39,677 bases of DNA from Planctomycetota bacterium (GTDB lineage Bacteria > Planctomycetota > PLA2 > JAEUHO01). This document shows positions 17,136 to 24,856 of this stretch, piece by piece. The position numbers and the translations under genes are program-made. Numbering within the stretch: the stretch's first letter is position 1; the number at the start of each line of letters is the position of its first letter. The notes under the pieces were generated by a model. It was not told the origin of the DNA. It saw only the letters and a program-made list of their open reading frames with translations, and ran no database searches. The DNA is taken from the NCBI GenBank assembly GCA_020851795.1, contig JADZCA010000018.1, positions 1 to 39,677 on the forward strand, read 5' to 3'.

Positions 17136-17149
17136 GAACGGCCGTTCAA
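17134..17149. promoter_or_regulatory. TetR-type operator, perfect 16-bp palindrome
   Basis: TTGAACGGCCGTTCAA is perfectly palindromic and ends at the base before the ATG of the TetR gene (17150). Perfect or near-perfect palindromes overlapping the promoter of the regulator's own gene are the classical TetR-family operator arrangement. There is no Shine-Dalgarno between it and the start, so the mRNA is probably leaderless or very short-leadered. Confidence 0.75.
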
Positions 17150-17761
17150 ATGAAGGTCGCCGCCGCCCCCGCCCGCCGCACCGCCCCGGAGCGCTTCGAC
17201 CGCGTCCGCGGCGAGATCCTCGCCCGCGCGGCCGCCGCGTTCCGCGCGCACGGCTTCCACGGCGCCGGCATGCGCGAGATCGCCGCCGCCGCCGGGATGC
17301 AGGTCGGCAACCTCTACCACTACTTCCCCGCGGGCAAGGCCGACCTGCTCTACGCCTGCCAGCGGACCGCCCTCGACACGCTCCTCGCGGGCGCCAAGGA
17401 GGTCGAGGCCCGCGGCGGCCCCGCCCCCGCGCGCCTCGAGGAGCTCGTCGTGCGCCACGTGCGCTGTCTGCTCGAGACGACCGGCGGCAGCGCGGCGCAC
17501 CTCGAGTTCCGCGCGCTCCCCGAGCCGCACCGCGCCGTCGTCGCGCGGCGCCGCCGGCTCTACGAGGCGGCCGTGCGCCGCACCGTCGAGGACGGCGTCG
17601 CGCGCGGCGAGCTGCGCTGCGCGGACCCGAAGCTCGCCGCGCTGGCCGTCCTCGGCGCCCTCAACGCCACCGTGACGTGGTGGCGCCCGGACGGCGACCG
17701 CAGCCCGGACGAGATCGGCAAGGCGTTCGCCAAGACCCTGGTCGGAGGTCTCCTGCCATGA
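17150..17761 (+). CDS. TetR-family transcriptional regulator
   Basis: This 203-aa protein has an N-terminal helix-turn-helix at about residues 20-66: ILARAAAAFRAHGFHGAGM, then REIAAAAGMQVGNLYHYFP and GKADLLY, the canonical TetR pattern. The remaining helical part would bind an unknown ligand, perhaps an acyl- or aryl-CoA given the neighbouring enzyme; that is inference. The ATG directly abuts the palindrome at 17134-17149. The stop overlaps the start of the next gene (ATGA at 17758-17761), so the regulator is co-translated with the molybdoenzyme subunits. The simplest model is an autorepressor of a substrate-inducible operon. Confidence 0.93.
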   Translation: MKVAAAPARRTAPERFDRVRGEILARAAAAFRAHGFHGAGMREIAAAAGMQVGNLYHYFPAGKADLLYACQRTALDTLLAGAKEVEARGGPAPARLEELVVRHVRCLLETTGGSAAHLEFRALPEPHRAVVARRRRLYEAAVRRTVEDGVARGELRCADPKLAALAVLGALNATVTWWRPDGDRSPDEIGKAFAKTLVGGLLP

Positions 17762-18378
17762 CCGAGCCCGCGCGCGAGAGCGCGAGCCCCGCGAAGAAGA
17801 AGGCGCGCGCGCCCCGCAAGGCGAAGGCGCCCGCCCGGCCGCGCAAGGTCACGACGACCCTGCGCGTCAACGGCGAGGACCACGAGGTGGCCTTCCTCCC
17901 GCACAAGACGCTGCTCGAGGTGCTCCGCGAGGACCTCGGGCTGACCGGGACCAAGCACGGCTGCGAGCTCGGCGAGTGCGGCACCTGCACCGTCGTCGTG
18001 GACGGCGAGCCGATGCTGTCGTGCCTCCTGCTCGCCGTCGAGTGCGACGGGCGCGAGATCACGACGGTCGAGGGCCTCTCGACGGCGCAGGGCCCGCACC
18101 CGCTGCAGCGCGCGTTCGCCGACCTCAACGCCGCGCAGTGCGGCTACTGCACGCCGGGCTTCCTCTGCGCGAGCAAGGCGCTGCTCGACCGCGACCCGAG
18201 CCCGAGCCGGGACACGATCCGCGAGGAGCTCGCGGGCAACCTCTGCCGCTGCACCGGGTACGGGAAGATCTACGAGGCGGTCGAGCGCGCCGCCGCGGTG
18301 ATGCGCGGCGAGCCCGTGCCGCCCGTGCCGGGCATCGACCCGGCGAGCCCGACGGGGGAGGTGGCCCGTGGCTGCTGA
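17758..18378 (+). CDS. Molybdenum hydroxylase 2Fe-2S subunit (HcrC/XdhC-like)
   Basis: This 206-aa electron-transfer subunit belongs to the xanthine dehydrogenase family. The plant-type 2Fe-2S domain has Cys69, Cys74, Cys77 and Cys89 (HGCELGECGTC, then SC). The helical second-cluster domain has Cys128, Cys131, Cys163 and Cys165 (QCGYCTPGF and NLCRCTGY). All eight ligands are present. It should pass electrons between the Mo-cofactor subunit and the FAD subunit. Unusually, the first 30 residues are a Lys/Arg/Ala/Pro-rich tail absent from typical family members, which begin near TTLRVNG. The ATG overlaps the TetR stop and no later ATG or GTG exists before the domain. It overlaps the next gene by 11 bp. 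Confidence 0.94.
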   Translation: MTEPARESASPAKKKARAPRKAKAPARPRKVTTTLRVNGEDHEVAFLPHKTLLEVLREDLGLTGTKHGCELGECGTCTVVVDGEPMLSCLLLAVECDGREITTVEGLSTAQGPHPLQRAFADLNAAQCGYCTPGFLCASKALLDRDPSPSRDTIREELAGNLCRCTGYGKIYEAVERAAAVMRGEPVPPVPGIDPASPTGEVARGC

Positions 18379-20797
18379 GCGCAAGGACTGGAAGCTCGTC
18401 GGCCGCTCGCCGCGCAAGGTGGACGGCATGAGCAAGGTCACCGGCGCGACGAAGTTCGCCGACGACCTCTCGATGCCGCGGATGCTCCACTGCAAGCTGC
18501 ACCGCAGCCCGGTCGCCCACGCGAAGATCGTGTCGGTGGACACCTCCGAGGCGGAGGCGGTCCCCGGCGTCGTCGCGGTGATCACCGGCGCGTGCATGCC
18601 GATCCCGTTCGGCATCCTGCCGGTGTCGCAGGACGAGCACGCGCTCTGCCGCGACCGCGTGCGCTTCGTCGGCGACCCCGTGGCCGCGGTCGCCGCCGTG
18701 GACGAGGAGACCGCCTTCGAGGCGGCGATGAAGATCAAGGTGGTCTACGAGCCGCTCAAGGCGGTGTTCACGCCGCAGGAGGCGCTCAAGACCCCCGAGC
18801 CGCGCATCCACGACTACGGCGACGAGGGCAACGTCCACAAGAAGATCTCGATGGAGTTCGGCGACGTCGAGCAGGGCTTCTCCGAGGCCGACCAGGTCTT
18901 CGACGACGTCTTCTTCTTCGAGGGCAACACGCACCTGCCGATGGAGCAGCACGCCACGCTCGCGTGGCGCGACCCCGACGGCAAGCTCACCGTGTGGTCG
19001 TCCACGCAGACGCCGCACTACCTGCACCGCGCGATGAGCAAGGTGCTCGAGATGCCGCCGTCGCGCGTGCGCATCGTGGCCTGCCCCAACGGCGGCGGGT
19101 TCGGCGGCAAGAGCGACCCGTTCAACCACGAGATCGTCGTCGGCAAGCTCTCGATGCTGACGAACCGGCCCGTCAAGATCGCCCTGACCCGCGAGGAGGT
19201 CTTCTACTGCCACCGCGGCCGCCACCCCGTGCTCATGCGCTTCAAGACGGGCGTCAAGCAGGACGGCTCGATCACGGCGATGGCGTGCAAGACCCTGCTC
19301 GACGGCGGGGCCTACGGCTCGTACGGCGTGGCGTCCACGTACTACACGGGCGCGCTGCAGACGGTGACCTACAAGGTCCCGCACTACCGCTTCGACGGCG
19401 TGCGCTGCTTCACGAACAAGCCGCCGTGCGGACCCAAGCGCGGCCACGGCACCCCGCAGCCCCGCTTCGGGCTCGAGGTGCAGCTCGACAAGATCGCCGA
19501 GCGCCTGGGCCTCGACCCGGCCGAGCTGCGCCTGCGCACGCTCCAGCCGGCGCACGCGCTGACGGCGAACTTCCTCAAGATCGGCTCGATGGGGCTCGGG
19601 GCCTGCATCCGCAAGGTCGTCGAGGCGTCGGGCTGGAAGGACAAGTTCCGCAAGCTCCCGCGCGGCCGCGGCGTCGGGCTCGCCTGCTCGTCCTACATCT
19701 CCGGCGCGGGGCTGCCCATCTACTGGAACGCGCTCCCGCACTCGGGCGTGCAGCTCAAGGTGGACCGCGGCGGCGGCGTGACGGTCTTCTGCGGCGAGAC
19801 CGAGATCGGGCAGGGGTCGGACACGATCCTCGCGCAGTGCGTGGCCGAGGTGCTCGGGCTCGACCTGCTCGACCTGCGCGTCGTGGTGGGCGACACCGAC
19901 CTGACCCCGGTGGACCTCGGCTCCTACAGCAGCCGCGTGACCATGATGATGGGCAACGCGGCGATCCAGGCGGCCGAGCGGGCCCGCGAGCTCATCGCGA
20001 AGGCCGTGAGCGAGAAGACGAAGGTGCCGGTGGCGCAGCTCGAGTTCGCCGGCGGCCGCGTCTTCGACGTCTCCGACCCGACGGGGAAGACGTCGATGTC
20101 GTTCGCCGAGGCCGCCGTCGTGGCCGAGGCGAAGTGGGGGACGCTCGGCACCGTGGGCTCCTACACCCCGCCGCCGTCGCCGGGCCGCTACCGCGGCGCC
20201 GGCGTCGGCCCCTCGCCCGCGTATTCGTACTCGGCGGCCGTCGTCGAGGTCGAGGCGAGCGAGGACACCGGGATGGTGACGGTCAAGAAGGTCTGGGTCG
20301 CGCACGACATCGGCCGCGCGATCCACAAGGCGATGACGGTGGGCCAGGTCGAGGGCGGCGTCTACATGGGGCTCGGCGAGGCACTCATGGAGGAGATGAG
20401 CTACCGCCCCAACCGCTTCGGCGTCCACAAGATGCCGTCGATGCTCGAGTACAAGAGCCTCACGACGATGGAGATGCCGGAGGTCGAGACGCACCTCGTC
20501 GAGGACCCCGACCCCAACGGGCCCTTCGGCGGCAAGGAGGTCGGGCAGGGGCCGCTGCTGCCGATGATGCCGGCCGTGGCCAACGCGGTCTACGACGCGC
20601 TGCGCGTGCGCGTGGACGAGATCCCGGTGTCGCCCGAGAAGGTGCTGCGGGCGCTCGCGAGCAAGGACCGCCGCTTCGGGCCGACGTCGTTCCCCGACAT
20701 CGAGATGCCGCCCGTCACGAAGGTGCCGACGCCGTGGCAGGGCGGCAGCGGGCGCGCGACCGAGCACGAGACGCAGGCGGGAGGAGTCCGGTCATGA
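18368..20797 (+). CDS. Molybdenum hydroxylase large subunit (HcrA-like)
   Basis: This 809-aa molybdopterin-binding catalytic subunit belongs to the xanthine dehydrogenase/4-hydroxybenzoyl-CoA reductase family. Visible signatures are the substrate-channel domain at the N-terminus (RVDG-type start KVDGMSKVTGATKFADD), GGGFGGKSDPFNHEI near residue 242, TNKPPCGPKRGHGTPQPR near 349, GETEIGQGSDT near 475, and GPFGGKEVGQGP near 717 carrying the conserved active-site Glu (about 723). The TNKPPCGPKRGHG and DPFNHEI segments resemble, from memory, the HcrA branch more than xanthine dehydrogenases. GTG start with Shine-Dalgarno GGGGGAGG. The stop overlaps the FAD-subunit start (ATGA). The actual substrate is not proven by sequence. 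Confidence 0.93.
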   Translation: MAAERKDWKLVGRSPRKVDGMSKVTGATKFADDLSMPRMLHCKLHRSPVAHAKIVSVDTSEAEAVPGVVAVITGACMPIPFGILPVSQDEHALCRDRVRFVGDPVAAVAAVDEETAFEAAMKIKVVYEPLKAVFTPQEALKTPEPRIHDYGDEGNVHKKISMEFGDVEQGFSEADQVFDDVFFFEGNTHLPMEQHATLAWRDPDGKLTVWSSTQTPHYLHRAMSKVLEMPPSRVRIVACPNGGGFGGKSDPFNHEIVVGKLSMLTNRPVKIALTREEVFYCHRGRHPVLMRFKTGVKQDGSITAMACKTLLDGGAYGSYGVASTYYTGALQTVTYKVPHYRFDGVRCFTNKPPCGPKRGHGTPQPRFGLEVQLDKIAERLGLDPAELRLRTLQPAHALTANFLKIGSMGLGACIRKVVEASGWKDKFRKLPRGRGVGLACSSYISGAGLPIYWNALPHSGVQLKVDRGGGVTVFCGETEIGQGSDTILAQCVAEVLGLDLLDLRVVVGDTDLTPVDLGSYSSRVTMMMGNAAIQAAERARELIAKAVSEKTKVPVAQLEFAGGRVFDVSDPTGKTSMSFAEAAVVAEAKWGTLGTVGSYTPPPSPGRYRGAGVGPSPAYSYSAAVVEVEASEDTGMVTVKKVWVAHDIGRAIHKAMTVGQVEGGVYMGLGEALMEEMSYRPNRFGVHKMPSMLEYKSLTTMEMPEVETHLVEDPDPNGPFGGKEVGQGPLLPMMPAVANAVYDALRVRVDEIPVSPEKVLRALASKDRRFGPTSFPDIEMPPVTKVPTPWQGGSGRATEHETQAGGVRS

Positions 20798-21777
20798 TGC
20801 GGCTGCCGGTCTTCCGGTACCTCGCGCCGAAGTCGTCGGCCGAGGCGGTGCGGATGCTCTCGACCGAGGGGCCCACGGCGGCCGTCGTCGCGGGCGGCAC
20901 CGACCTCTACCCCAACATGAAGCGGCGCCAGGTTTCGGTGCGCACGCTGGTGTCGCTGCGACGCCTCGCCGCGCTGCGCGGCGCGCAGGCAGGCCCCGAC
21001 GGCGCGTGGCGCATCGGCGCGGGCACGTCGCTGATGGCGCTCGAGCGGGACCGGCGGCTCGCGGCGGAGCGGCCCGCGCTCCACGCCGCGGTGAAGTCGA
21101 TCAGCACGCCGGTCCTGCGCACGATGGGCACGATCGGCGGCAACGTGCTGCTCGACACGCGCTGCAACTACTACGACCAGAACTTCGAGTGGCGGCGCGC
21201 CGTCAACCACTGCCTCAAGTGCACGGGCGACACCTGCTGGACGGCGCCGGGCAGCGACCGCTGCTGGGCGGTCAACAGCAGCGACTCCGTGCCGGTCCTG
21301 ATCGCCATGGGGGCCGTCGCCCGGCTCGAGGGCCCCGCGGGCGTGCGCGAGGTGCCCGTCGAGTCGCTCTACCGCGACGACGGCATCGCGTGGCTGACCA
21401 AGGCGAAGGACGAGCTGCTCACCGAGCTCGTGCTCCCGCCCCCCGACGGGTGGCGCAGCCACTACGGCAAGCTGCGCCGTCGCGGCACCTTCGACTTCCC
21501 CGTCCTCGGCGTGGCGACGGCGCTGCGCCTCGACGGCGACCGGGTCGCGGAGGCACGCATCGTGCTCAACGGGGTCGGCTCGGCGCCGCTGCGCGCGAAG
21601 GAGGCGGAGGCCTTCGTCGTCGGCAAGCGGGTCGACGCGGAGACGGCGAAGCAGGCGGGCGAGCTGGCCTTCAAGCCCGCCAAGCCGCTCGACAACACCG
21701 ACTTCGAGAACGCCTGGCGCAAGAAGATGGTCAAGGTCTACGTGCGGGACGGGCTGCTCGCGGCGGCCCGCGCGTGA
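20794..21777 (+). CDS. Molybdenum hydroxylase FAD subunit with 4Fe-4S loop (HcrB-like)
   Basis: This 327-aa protein has the FAD-binding motifs VVAGGTDLYP (31-40) and GTIGGNVL (112-119). Directly after these is an insertion with Cys124, Cys140, Cys148 and Cys157, spaced 16, 8 and 9 residues apart. This matches the spacing I recall for the four ligands of the extra 4Fe-4S cluster in Thauera 4-hydroxybenzoyl-CoA reductase beta subunit; ordinary xanthine dehydrogenase FAD domains lack it. A fifth cysteine (143) lies in the loop. This points to a low-potential, reductase-type electron route from ferredoxin rather than oxidase chemistry, though the substrate remains inferred. GGAGGAG precedes the ATG; a second ATG follows at 20797. 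It is the last gene of the TetR operon. Confidence 0.92.
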   Translation: MMRLPVFRYLAPKSSAEAVRMLSTEGPTAAVVAGGTDLYPNMKRRQVSVRTLVSLRRLAALRGAQAGPDGAWRIGAGTSLMALERDRRLAAERPALHAAVKSISTPVLRTMGTIGGNVLLDTRCNYYDQNFEWRRAVNHCLKCTGDTCWTAPGSDRCWAVNSSDSVPVLIAMGAVARLEGPAGVREVPVESLYRDDGIAWLTKAKDELLTELVLPPPDGWRSHYGKLRRRGTFDFPVLGVATALRLDGDRVAEARIVLNGVGSAPLRAKEAEAFVVGKRVDAETAKQAGELAFKPAKPLDNTDFENAWRKKMVKVYVRDGLLAAARA

Positions 21778-21817
21778 CCCTCGGCGAGGGTCGGCGCGTC
21801 GCGCCGGCCCGCGCCGA
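21777..21817. terminator. Double hairpin between convergent genes
   Basis: ACCCTC (21777-21782) pairs with GAGGGT (21786-21791). Immediately after, TCGGCGCG (21791-21798) pairs with CGCGCCGA (21810-21817). The block starts at the last base of the molybdoenzyme operon and ends 9 bp before the stop of the minus-strand gene at 21827, so it could end transcription from both sides. No T-tract is present. Confidence 0.5.
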
Positions 21818-21826
21818 CCACGCCGC

Positions 21827-23563
21827 TCAGCGCAGCGTCAGCACCGACACCTCGCCCGCGACGACGGTCGCGGCGACGGGGCCGAGGTCGGCGCCGCCGA
21901 TCGACACCGCGAGCTCGATCGGGCCCGCCGGGAGCGGGCCGACCACCGTCCCGTTGCCGACGGACGCGAGCGCCTGGTCCTCGGGCGCTCCCGGCTCGCC
22001 CGGTCCGGGCAGCGCCGTCGTGCGCACCCCGAGCCAGCCGCCGTCGGCCCGCCGCAGCGTCAGCGCCCCGGCGCTCGGCGGTGGCGGCCGCGGGACGTGG
22101 ACGACGAGGTAGCCGCCCAGCGCCACGCGCACACGCGTCGGGCCGCTCGTCGCCGCACCGACGGCCCGCGAGACGTGCCACGCGTCGGTGGCGAGCGTGA
22201 GCGCGTCCGTCCGAAGCTCGCGCGCGAGGCGATCGAGCGCGTCGGGCGCGTTCGCCGCGCCCGCGGACTCGGTGCCCGTGAACGCCCAGACCGACCGGTC
22301 CTCGGACGGGACGATCGCGGCGCCCCGCTCGTCCTCGACCGCAACGGTGTCGAACGAGACGACCGCGGTCGCGGGGGCCACGCGCAGGCGCCCCCGGACG
22401 ACGACGCTGCCGCCGGGCGGGAGGTCGGGGAGCGCGACCTCGTCGGGTGGGCCGCCGCGGGCCTGCCATCGGTACGACCCCTTCGCGCCCGCCGGGACCT
22501 CCACCGTGACGTCGTGCCGGTCGTCCGGGTCGTCCGGTTGCCACGTGATCGTCCACTGGTTCGACTTGCGCCGCACGCCTTCGAACTCGAGCAGCGTGTC
22601 CACGATCACGCTCCCGCGCGGCGGCAGCGTCCCCTCCGTCGCCTCGGGCACGAGGCGGAGCGTGAGGCGGGTCGTCGTGCCCCGGTCGGGCGGCCGCCGC
22701 GGGCGGAAGGGCACGACCACCTCGGCGGCCGCCGGCACGGCGAACGGGTCGCACACCGCGCCGTGCGGCGGGAGCGACGCCCAGCCGCGCGCCGTCACGG
22801 CGGCGCCCTCCGGGAGCCGCGCGCGGAAGGTCGGGCTGGCAGCGCCCCCCAGATACTCCCACGGCGCCGGAGCGCCACTCGAGCCGACGGGCTCCCTCGC
22901 CCCCTGGAGCATCAGCTGCCATGCCTCTCCCGCGGGCAGCCCCTCGGCGCGGAACACGACCTCGACCATCTTCGGGAGGCGCAGCTCGACCTCGGTGGGG
23001 CGGTCGTCCGCCGCGCGGACGCCGACGGCACGCACCTCCTCGAGGGGGTGCAGGAGCGCGTCCACGTCGAACGGGCCCGTCCCGAGCACGGCGAACACGG
23101 CGCGGCCTTCGTCGTCGGCGACCCGGTGCGGGGTCGTCTCGTCTTCGTCCGTGCCCGTCGTCGCCGTCCCGGCACGCCGCACGCGAACGAGCACGCCTCG
23201 CGCCGGGAGCCCGTCCGCGCGGAGCACCCGCACGGTGAGCGACGCCCACGCCGCCGGGAGGATCGCCGCGGCCGTCGTCGAGGCGCTCGCGACCGGCGAC
23301 CCGCTCGACGGCGCGAGTCCCGGGGCGACGTCGGGACGGGCGTTCGGCGCAGGCACCGCGGGCTCGGCGGGCGGCCCGAGTCGGGGGGCGGCGGCGAGGT
23401 CCGGGGCGAGGGGCCGCGGCGGGCCGGCGCTCGCGACGTCGCCGTCGGCGGCGAACGGCGCGACGGGCCCGACGTCGGCCGCCCGACCGGCGACCCACCC
23501 GGCGACGAACGCCGCGGCGAGCGCGACGACGGCGGCCAGCACCCGGGTCGGACGACGTCCCAC
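21827..23563 (-). CDS. TM-anchored beta-rich protein of unknown function
   Basis: This 578-aa protein starts at the GTG at 23563, which has an excellent AGGAGG 5 nt upstream and gives a basic start (GRRPTRV) plus a hydrophobic anchor (LAAVVALAAAFVAGWVAG). A Pro/Ala-rich linker runs to about residue 100. It is followed by beta-sandwich-like segments (LTVRVLRADGLPARGVLVRV, ADDEGRAVFAVLGTGPF) and further all-beta sequence without catalytic signatures. It is the fourth protein in the window with anchor, linker and beta repeats, though I see weaker carboxypeptidase-regulatory signatures here. It lies 22 bp downstream of the acyltransferase gene on the same strand, probably in one transcript. Confidence 0.82.
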   Translation of the reverse strand: MGRRPTRVLAAVVALAAAFVAGWVAGRAADVGPVAPFAADGDVASAGPPRPLAPDLAAAPRLGPPAEPAVPAPNARPDVAPGLAPSSGSPVASASTTAAAILPAAWASLTVRVLRADGLPARGVLVRVRRAGTATTGTDEDETTPHRVADDEGRAVFAVLGTGPFDVDALLHPLEEVRAVGVRAADDRPTEVELRLPKMVEVVFRAEGLPAGEAWQLMLQGAREPVGSSGAPAPWEYLGGAASPTFRARLPEGAAVTARGWASLPPHGAVCDPFAVPAAAEVVVPFRPRRPPDRGTTTRLTLRLVPEATEGTLPPRGSVIVDTLLEFEGVRRKSNQWTITWQPDDPDDRHDVTVEVPAGAKGSYRWQARGGPPDEVALPDLPPGGSVVVRGRLRVAPATAVVSFDTVAVEDERGAAIVPSEDRSVWAFTGTESAGAANAPDALDRLARELRTDALTLATDAWHVSRAVGAATSGPTRVRVALGGYLVVHVPRPPPPSAGALTLRRADGGWLGVRTTALPGPGEPGAPEDQALASVGNGTVVGPLPAGPIELAVSIGGADLGPVAATVVAGEVSVLTLR

Positions 23564-23585
23564 CGCGACCTCCTGCGCGGCCAGT

Positions 23586-24743
23586 CTACGTCGTCGCGCG
23601 GTCCGAGGCGGCCGGCGGCGCGCGGAGGAAGCGTCGCTCGACGTGGCGGTGGAACGCCGCTGCCGCCGCGACCGCGGCCCCCGACGCGACGAGCGCGCAC
23701 GCCCACGCGCCGGCACCGGCCGTCCACCCCGCGCGCGTCGCGACGCCGAGCAACGTCATCGCGACGGGGAAGTGGACGAGGTAGAGCGAGTACGACCGCA
23801 CGCCGAACCACGCGAGCCCGCGCGCGGGCGCGGCGGCGGCGAGCCGCGCGTCCCACGGGCGCAGCGCGGCGAGCGCCACCGCCACGCCGCCCGCGAAGAG
23901 GGCGCGCCGCGCGTCCGAGGCGAAGCCCGCGCCGCCGGCGAGGAACGCCCCGACGTGGAGCGCGAGCGCGAGCGCGAACGCGGCGTCGAGCGCGGCCCGC
24001 GAGCGCGGTCGGTGCGCGCCCGTGACGTGCGCGTGGAGCCACAGGCCCGCGAGGAACTCGGGCCAGAGATCGAGCAGCAGGCCGCGGGGCCGCAGCGACG
24101 GCACGGCGCGGACGAGCGCGGCCGCGAGCGTCGTCGCGACGACCGTGCCGACGGCCACGCGCCGCGACCGCGCCACGAGGCCGAGCGCGACGAGGGCGTA
24201 GAACTGCACTTCGTAGCACAGCGACCACAGGGGCGGGTTGGCGGCGTAGCGGGGGTCGAGGCCCACCGTCTTGAGCGCCGTCTCGGCCAAGAGCAGGCTC
24301 GAGACCCAGTGCCATCCCGCCTCGAAGGGCGCGAAGAGCGGTGCCGCGAGCCCGGCGCGGTCGAGCGCGAGGGCGCCGACGCCGACGACCGCGGCGAGCG
24401 CCATCGACGCCCAGAAGGTCGGGAAGATCCGCCGCGCGCGTCGCGCGAGGAACGTCGCACGCGGCCGCGCGCCGCCGCTCGCGGCGGCCGCCGCCGCGAT
24501 GCAGTAGCCCGAGACCACGAAGAAGACGTCCACGCCGAGGAAGCCCCACGCCTCGAGGAAGCGCAGCGGCGCGAACGAGGGCCCCGTGTGCTCCGCGGCG
24601 AGCACGGCGCCCGCGACGTGGAAGCCGAGCACGAGCAGGCACGCGACGCCGCGCACCGCGTCGAGCGACCGGAACCGCGCGCCCTCGGGCGCCACGGGCC
24701 CCGCGGTCGGCGACGGCATCGTGGGCGTGGAGGGCGCGGGCAT
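23586..24743 (-). CDS. Acyltransferase-3 family membrane protein
   Basis: This protein (385 aa from this start) belongs to the acyltransferase-3 (OafA/NodX-like) family of multi-pass inner-membrane enzymes that O-acylate surface glycans or other extracytoplasmic acceptors. Supporting motifs are FRSLDAVRGVACLLVLGFHV with the conserved His, GFLGVDVFFVVSGYCI (FF..SG motif), RRARRIFPTFW, and YSLYLVHFP near the C-terminus, with about ten hydrophobic segments. Start choice is unsure: GTG at 24788, ATG at 24743 and ATG at 24719 are all in frame and none has a good ribosome site. The conserved domain begins only about 15 residues after the 24719 ATG. It is divergent from the SpoIIE-type gene. The acceptor is unknown. 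Confidence 0.9.
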   Translation of the reverse strand: MPAPSTPTMPSPTAGPVAPEGARFRSLDAVRGVACLLVLGFHVAGAVLAAEHTGPSFAPLRFLEAWGFLGVDVFFVVSGYCIAAAAAASGGARPRATFLARRARRIFPTFWASMALAAVVGVGALALDRAGLAAPLFAPFEAGWHWVSSLLLAETALKTVGLDPRYAANPPLWSLCYEVQFYALVALGLVARSRRVAVGTVVATTLAAALVRAVPSLRPRGLLLDLWPEFLAGLWLHAHVTGAHRPRSRAALDAAFALALALHVGAFLAGGAGFASDARRALFAGGVAVALAALRPWDARLAAAAPARGLAWFGVRSYSLYLVHFPVAMTLLGVATRAGWTAGAGAWACALVASGAAVAAAAAFHRHVERRFLRAPPAASDRATT

Positions 24744-24826
24744 CCCCAGAGCGTCGCCCGAGGGTCCGGTCGCCGTCACGAAAGGCACGGCCGTCCGGCG
24801 CCGCGGCCGGGGTCGGGCCGCCGGGC

Positions 24827-24832
24827 TATGCT
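24827..24832 (+). promoter_or_regulatory. Candidate -10 hexamer TATGCT for the phosphatase gene
   Basis: TATGCT sits in GGGCTATGCTCACC, 24 nt before the GTG at 24857, leaving room for a short leader with the GGGAGGG ribosome site. There is no clear -35. Confidence 0.35.
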
Positions 24833-24856
24833 CACCGCGCCCCGGGAGGGCGTGCC

